NCBI GenBank assembly: GCA_039587535.1
Contig: JBDHIF010000008.1
Coordinates: forward strand, 21,547-85,546
Source: JAWLHJ01 sp039587535
GTDB lineage: Bacteria > Gemmatimonadota > Gemmatimonadetes > Longimicrobiales > Gaopeijiaceae
Direction of reading: 5' to 3'
DNA length: 64,000 nucleotides
The notes beneath the pieces were generated by a model, which was not told the origin of the DNA, did no database searches, and saw nothing but the letters and a program-made list of their open reading frames with translations. Each line of letters opens with the position of its first letter. The stretch's first letter is position 1. Shown piece by piece: positions 60,680 through 64,000 of this stretch. Made by a program: the position numbers and the translations under genes.

Positions 60680-62806
60680 ATGCAGACGACCCCGAAATCG
60701 CATTGGCTCAAGGATGTCGCCGGGCACGCCGGCCTAACCATCGAGCTGCCCGCGCAGCCAGACCTCGCGGCAGTGCGCGCGGCGTGGAGCCAAGTGGTCG
60801 AGGCCATGAAAACGACCGATGAGAGCTTCGCACGGAGGGTCGCGGGGCACTTCCGGATCGGGATGGCGGACGTGTCCCAGCGGGACCCACAGGCAGTGCG
60901 CCTGATCCCGGAGTCCGTGGCTCGGCGGTACGGCATCCTCGGGGTCGCCTTGACCGAGCAGAACGTGGTGGTCGCCACCTTCGATCCGTCGAATCGCTCC
61001 GCTTACCGAGCCATCGTGGAGCATTCCGGTCGCGAGCCCGTGCTGCTCATGGCGAGCCCCAAGGCGATCGGTGAGGCCCTGGACGGCGCCTACCAGGCTC
61101 GTCAGGCTCCGGGGAGCGCGTTGGAGCGTCTCGTGGCGGAAGTGGCCGAGACCGACTTTCAGGTCGTCTCGTCGGATGGCCGCAGCGTGCTCACGAGCCT
61201 CGAGCTCGAGGACCCGGCTGTGGTGCGGTTGGCCGATGTCATCCTCCGGCAGGCTCTCCGCTACCGGGCGACTGAGATTCAGGTGGAGCCGGGCCGGGAG
61301 AAGGGGCGGGTCCGCTACCGGATCGACGGTGTGCTCCAGACCGTCGTGCCACTCCCGGCCGCCGCTCACGAGCGATTGGTCGCCCGCATGAAACACATGC
61401 GGGATGGCACGGTGGGAGACGGAGGCGAAGGGTTCTTGGTGCGAGGCGGGCAGGGCCTGGACCGAGTGGCCCACCTACTTACCACGCCCACCCCCGACGG
61501 AGAGCTCCTCGGCATCCGGTTGGTGGCACCGAACGACGTCCCCACGCTCGACGGGCTGGGGTACGACGGCCCCGAAGGAAAGCTCATCCGGCAGGTGCTC
61601 GCTCGCAACGAGGGACTCGTCTTGGTCACCGGGCCCGCACGCGCCGGTACGAGCTCGTTCGTGTACGCCAGCATGCACGCGCTGAGGAAGCAGAACGTGC
61701 TCTCCCTCGAAGGCAGGGTGGACATCAACATCCCCGGTGTGACGCAGATCAGGTACGACGCGTCCGCCGGGAAGTCGTTCGCCGAGACGCTGCAGGACCT
61801 TCTCGACCGAGATCCGGACGTGATGCATGCGGGTGAGATCCGAGATCTGCCCACGGCACGAATCGCCCTCCGCACGGCCGTGACCGGCCGCAAGGTGCTG
61901 GCCACGGTCCACACGCCGGGTGCGATCTCCGGCGTGCGGCGGCTTCTGGAGATGGGCTTGGCGCCGGCGCGTCTGGCGGAGTCCCTGCATGCTGTGATCT
62001 CCCTCCGCCTGGTGCGGAAGCTCTGCCCTCACTGTGCCCGAAGCGTGGAGTCGGCGAAGGATCTCCCGCCGAGAGAGCGGAAGCTCGCCCGCATGCTCGA
62101 CCTGCGTCCGCCGAAGCGTGTCGTGGGGTGCCGCGCGTGTGCCGGAACGGGCTACTTCGGCCAGGCCCCCGTCGCGGAGGTGCTGCTCCTCACGCCCGCG
62201 CTACGGTCTCTGTTGGCGGAAGGGTGCGAGGACGCCGACCTCGAGCTCGCCGCGCGGATGGAGGGCATGCGATCCCTCTCCGATGTCGCTTTGGACCGCG
62301 TGGCTCGTGGTGAGACCACGGTTGAGGAGGTGGAGCGGGTGCTCGGCATCGTGCCGCCCAGGGACGAGACGCCGCAATCCGTGGGACCCGTCCTGATCGT
62401 GGAGGACAACCCTGAAGACCGACTGCTCATCAGCACCATCGTCCGAGACCTGGGCTTTGAGATCGTCGAGGCCGTGGACGGAGAGCACGCCGTCAGGCTT
62501 CTCGAGAAGGAGGGAGATACCTACTCGATGGTGCTCCTGGACGTCATGCTGCCCGGGATGGATGGGCCCGAGGTGCTCCAGAGGATCCGACGGTCGATCG
62601 AGACTCAGTACCTGCCGGTACTCGTGCTGACGAGCTCCCCGGATCCGCGCCGCGAGATCGAGCTCCTCGACCGTGGAGCGGACGACTACATGTTGAAGCC
62701 CGTCGTGGCGAGCCGGCTGCAGTCCCGGATGCGGGCGGTGCTCCGCCGCACGGGGGTGCGCATCGGGTCCGTGGCGGACGAGCAGAAGCAGGAGGCCAGC
62801 GAGTAG
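60680..62806 (+). CDS. GspE/PilB-like protein with degenerate Walker A, fused to receiver domain
   Basis: A 708-residue fusion. Residues about 1-140 are a GspE N-terminal-like domain (RDPQAVRLIPESVARRYGILGVAL). Residues about 170-550 resemble the GspE/PilB ATPase: a weak Asp box (EIQVEPGREKGRVRYRIDGVL), a P-loop TGPARAGTSS at 317-326 where the essential lysine is threonine (Thr324), a Walker B-like DPDVMHAGEIRDL, the His box VLATVHT, and the four-cysteine zinc motif CPHC...CRAC. Residues about 570-700 are a receiver domain (Asp621 in LLDVMLPGMDG, Lys673). ATP hydrolysis is doubtful; a regulatory pseudo-ATPase is likely. Start ATG 60680 is chosen because the upstream frame is not family-like. 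No pilus genes are adjacent. Confidence 0.85.
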   Translation: MQTTPKSHWLKDVAGHAGLTIELPAQPDLAAVRAAWSQVVEAMKTTDESFARRVAGHFRIGMADVSQRDPQAVRLIPESVARRYGILGVALTEQNVVVATFDPSNRSAYRAIVEHSGREPVLLMASPKAIGEALDGAYQARQAPGSALERLVAEVAETDFQVVSSDGRSVLTSLELEDPAVVRLADVILRQALRYRATEIQVEPGREKGRVRYRIDGVLQTVVPLPAAAHERLVARMKHMRDGTVGDGGEGFLVRGGQGLDRVAHLLTTPTPDGELLGIRLVAPNDVPTLDGLGYDGPEGKLIRQVLARNEGLVLVTGPARAGTSSFVYASMHALRKQNVLSLEGRVDINIPGVTQIRYDASAGKSFAETLQDLLDRDPDVMHAGEIRDLPTARIALRTAVTGRKVLATVHTPGAISGVRRLLEMGLAPARLAESLHAVISLRLVRKLCPHCARSVESAKDLPPRERKLARMLDLRPPKRVVGCRACAGTGYFGQAPVAEVLLLTPALRSLLAEGCEDADLELAARMEGMRSLSDVALDRVARGETTVEEVERVLGIVPPRDETPQSVGPVLIVEDNPEDRLLISTIVRDLGFEIVEAVDGEHAVRLLEKEGDTYSMVLLDVMLPGMDGPEVLQRIRRSIETQYLPVLVLTSSPDPRREIELLDRGADDYMLKPVVASRLQSRMRAVLRRTGVRIGSVADEQKQEASE

Positions 62807-62874
62807 GGCACCCGAGTCCGTGCCCTTGCGGCATGCCGTCCTGGGACGCAGGCTGAGAGAGGAGGTGGATCGAT

Positions 62875-63195
62875 ATGGAAGACGACAGCGGCAGGGAGCC
62901 GAGCGGTTCGGCGCCCGGTGAAGGCGGAGGTCGGGAGCGGCACACAGTGACCGGGGACCGGGTCATCGAGAAGATTCGGGCGCTCATCCGGGAAGGGAAC
63001 GTTCGGCACGTGGTCATCAAGAATGACGAGGGCCGCACGCTCATCGAGTTTCCCGTCACGGTGGGCGTGGCCGGCGCGTTGTTGCTCCCCGTCTGGGCTG
63101 CCATCGGCGCAGTCGCCGCGGTAGTGGGAAGCTGCTCCATCGAAGTGGAACGCGGAGACGACTCCGAGTCGGGAGCGGCCGGCGAGCCTGGCTAG
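62875..63195 (+). CDS. DUF4342 domain-containing protein
   Basis: A 106-residue protein. A charged N-terminus (residues 1-25) is followed by the DUF4342 core: VIEKIRALIREGNVRHVVIKNDEGRTLIEFPVTVGV and a hydrophobic GALLLPVWAAIGAVAAVVG helix, then a short acidic tail. DUF4342 proteins are small membrane-associated proteins of unknown function, common in Firmicutes and some other phyla. A ribosome site (GAGAGGAGG) precedes the ATG. Confidence 0.85.
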   Translation: MEDDSGREPSGSAPGEGGGRERHTVTGDRVIEKIRALIREGNVRHVVIKNDEGRTLIEFPVTVGVAGALLLPVWAAIGAVAAVVGSCSIEVERGDDSESGAAGEPG

Positions 63196-63331
63196 GTTCG
63201 CTCTGCGCCTCGGTCCAGCTCGTGTCTAGGCTTCGCCGGTAGAGCGGGCCATCCATCCCTCTCGGTGCGGTCGGTGACCGCCCGAAAGGGACCGTCACCC
63301 ATGCTCAGGAGGGGCGCCGGTCGCGGGGGCC

Positions 63332-63968
63332 GTGACGCCGGGATACCTGGTCGTCCTGGGATTCAGCATGGGGGACGGAATCCGTGGGTACGTTCCCCCG
63401 AATGCTGCGCCGCCGGCCATCGGTGAGGCGCGGGTCGGCCCCTACGTGATGCGATCGACTGGGAGGCCCGGTGCGTGATACCGGGCGATGCGACGGCCGC
63501 GGTCCGCTTCCTGGGGTCGGGTCTCCCGAACTACGAGTGGGGGCGGACATCCTGGCGCCCGACGGACGCGCGAGGTATCTGGTCGGACCTAGCTGGGGGC
63601 CGCGGATCCGTACCACTGTGGCTCCCGGGGAACGGCTGACCGTGAGCGCCGCCACGCGGGGCGGCCGGCTGCACGAGGCGGATGTCGAGCCTTCTGCGCC
63701 GCCAGCCGATGCACCCGCGCTACGGGAATGGCCGGATGCCGCGCCGGGCCTGTGGTGGGTTGTGACCGGCTTTGTGACGCTGCTTGTCGGCTCGGTCCTG
63801 GGGTGGCTTACTCTGGTTCTGCGAGTTGCCCGGGCGCAGCATTCCAGAGTGCGAGAGGTTGCGGGCGGGACCCTTGGGTGCGCAGCGGGCACACGGAGGC
63901 GAGTTGACCTGGGAGCGCCGAGGGACGAGCGTTCCGGTTCGATCACGAGCGGATCGAAGGGCGCTTAG
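63332..63968 (+). pseudogene. frameshifted gene for a secreted or membrane protein (tentative)
   Basis: Protein-like sequence moves through three frames in order. Frame A (from GTG 63332) reads TPGYLVVLGFSMGDGIRGYV and PPNAAPPAIGEARVGPYVM, a signal-like start. Frame B (around 63451) reads AIDWEARCVIPGDATAAVRF. Frame C (from about 63535) reads VGADILAPDGRARYLVGPSW and ends in a membrane helix WWVVTGFVTLLVGSVLGWLTLVL. Each change falls in a few bases, the second near a run of five G. The last open frame runs into the tRNA-Val gene, which fits a decayed 3' end. It could also be an annotation artefact or two small genes. Confidence 0.35.
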
Positions 63969-64000
63969 CTCAGCTTGGTTAGAGCACCTGCCTTACAAGC
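63959..64000 (+). tRNA. tRNA-Val (TAC anticodon), 3' end cut by window edge
   Basis: The first 42 nucleotides of a tRNA: acceptor strand GGGCGCT, a D arm (GCTCAGCTTGGTTAGAGC) and an anticodon stem-loop CCTGC-CTTACAA-GC with anticodon TAC. The remaining part lies outside the window. Confidence 0.9.

Overview
The window is a high-GC, densely coded bacterial chromosome segment. Its gene repertoire fits Gemmatimonadota: a PadR regulator, a two-domain beta-propeller amidohydrolase, DUF4388 and DUF4342 proteins, an ExbB/ExbD/ExbD/TonB set, FtsB after enolase, and a lone Rex with a canonical operator. The phylum is an inference from gene content; no rRNA or other phylogenetic marker was analysed. 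I see no insertion sequence, prophage or CRISPR array. About 55 genes are supported, plus one complete tRNA (CAT anticodon) and the first half of a tRNA-Val at the right edge.

Layout, left part. 1-1 kb: the end of phosphate acetyltransferase faces a PadR regulator with a palindrome over its promoter. 1.2-3.6 kb: a STAS / HATPase / GAF-PP2C partner-switching module. 3.6-6.9 kb: rsmA, rex behind a perfect Rex operator, a DnaQ-like exonuclease and an MBL-fold hydrolase. 7-14.3 kb: thiolase, BioY, a CPBP protease, 3-hydroxyacyl-CoA dehydrogenase, acyl-CoA dehydrogenase, leucine dehydrogenase and glyA, i.e. acyl-CoA and branched-chain amino acid breakdown. 14.4-20.3 kb: small conserved proteins, NAD(P)HX repair, thiL, plsC, eno and ftsB. 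20.4-31.5 kb is mostly on the minus strand: a slipin, a FkbM methyltransferase, a glycosyltransferase, formate-THF ligase, a 1092-residue periplasmic propeller-amidohydrolase and a GT39-like membrane transferase.

Right part. 31.6-34.7 kb: LemA, an M48 protease with a TerB-like tail, and a membrane HExxH gene broken by an amber codon. 34.9-43.7 kb: GDPD, the classic tilS-hpt-ftsH set, the diadenylate cyclase cdaA, and a TonB energising operon with a strong promoter and terminator. 43.7-49.4 kb: YggS, DivIVA, ileS and RluD. 49.5-55.8 kb is the most unusual block: a tandem DnaA-type AAA+ protein with no DNA-binding domain, a DUF4388-TPR protein, a membrane gluzincin, an NtrC-type regulator with a weak DNA-binding tail and a tiny membrane protein. 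55.8-60.3 kb: a two-gene NAD-linked formate dehydrogenase on the minus strand. Its catalytic subunit has an in-frame TGA at the active-site position followed by a textbook bacterial SECIS hairpin, so it is a selenoprotein. 60.7-64 kb: a GspE/PilB-like protein without the Walker A lysine, fused to a receiver domain; a DUF4342 protein; a probable frameshifted gene; and tRNA-Val.

Together the genes suggest a heterotroph with acyl-CoA/amino acid catabolism, redox sensing by Rex, formate oxidation feeding NADH (with formate also usable by formate-THF ligase and SHMT for one-carbon units), and elaborate regulation by receiver, PP2C, DUF4388 and degenerate ATPase proteins. The best candidates for new biology are the DnaA-like/DUF4388 block and the Walker-A-less GspE-receiver fusion.
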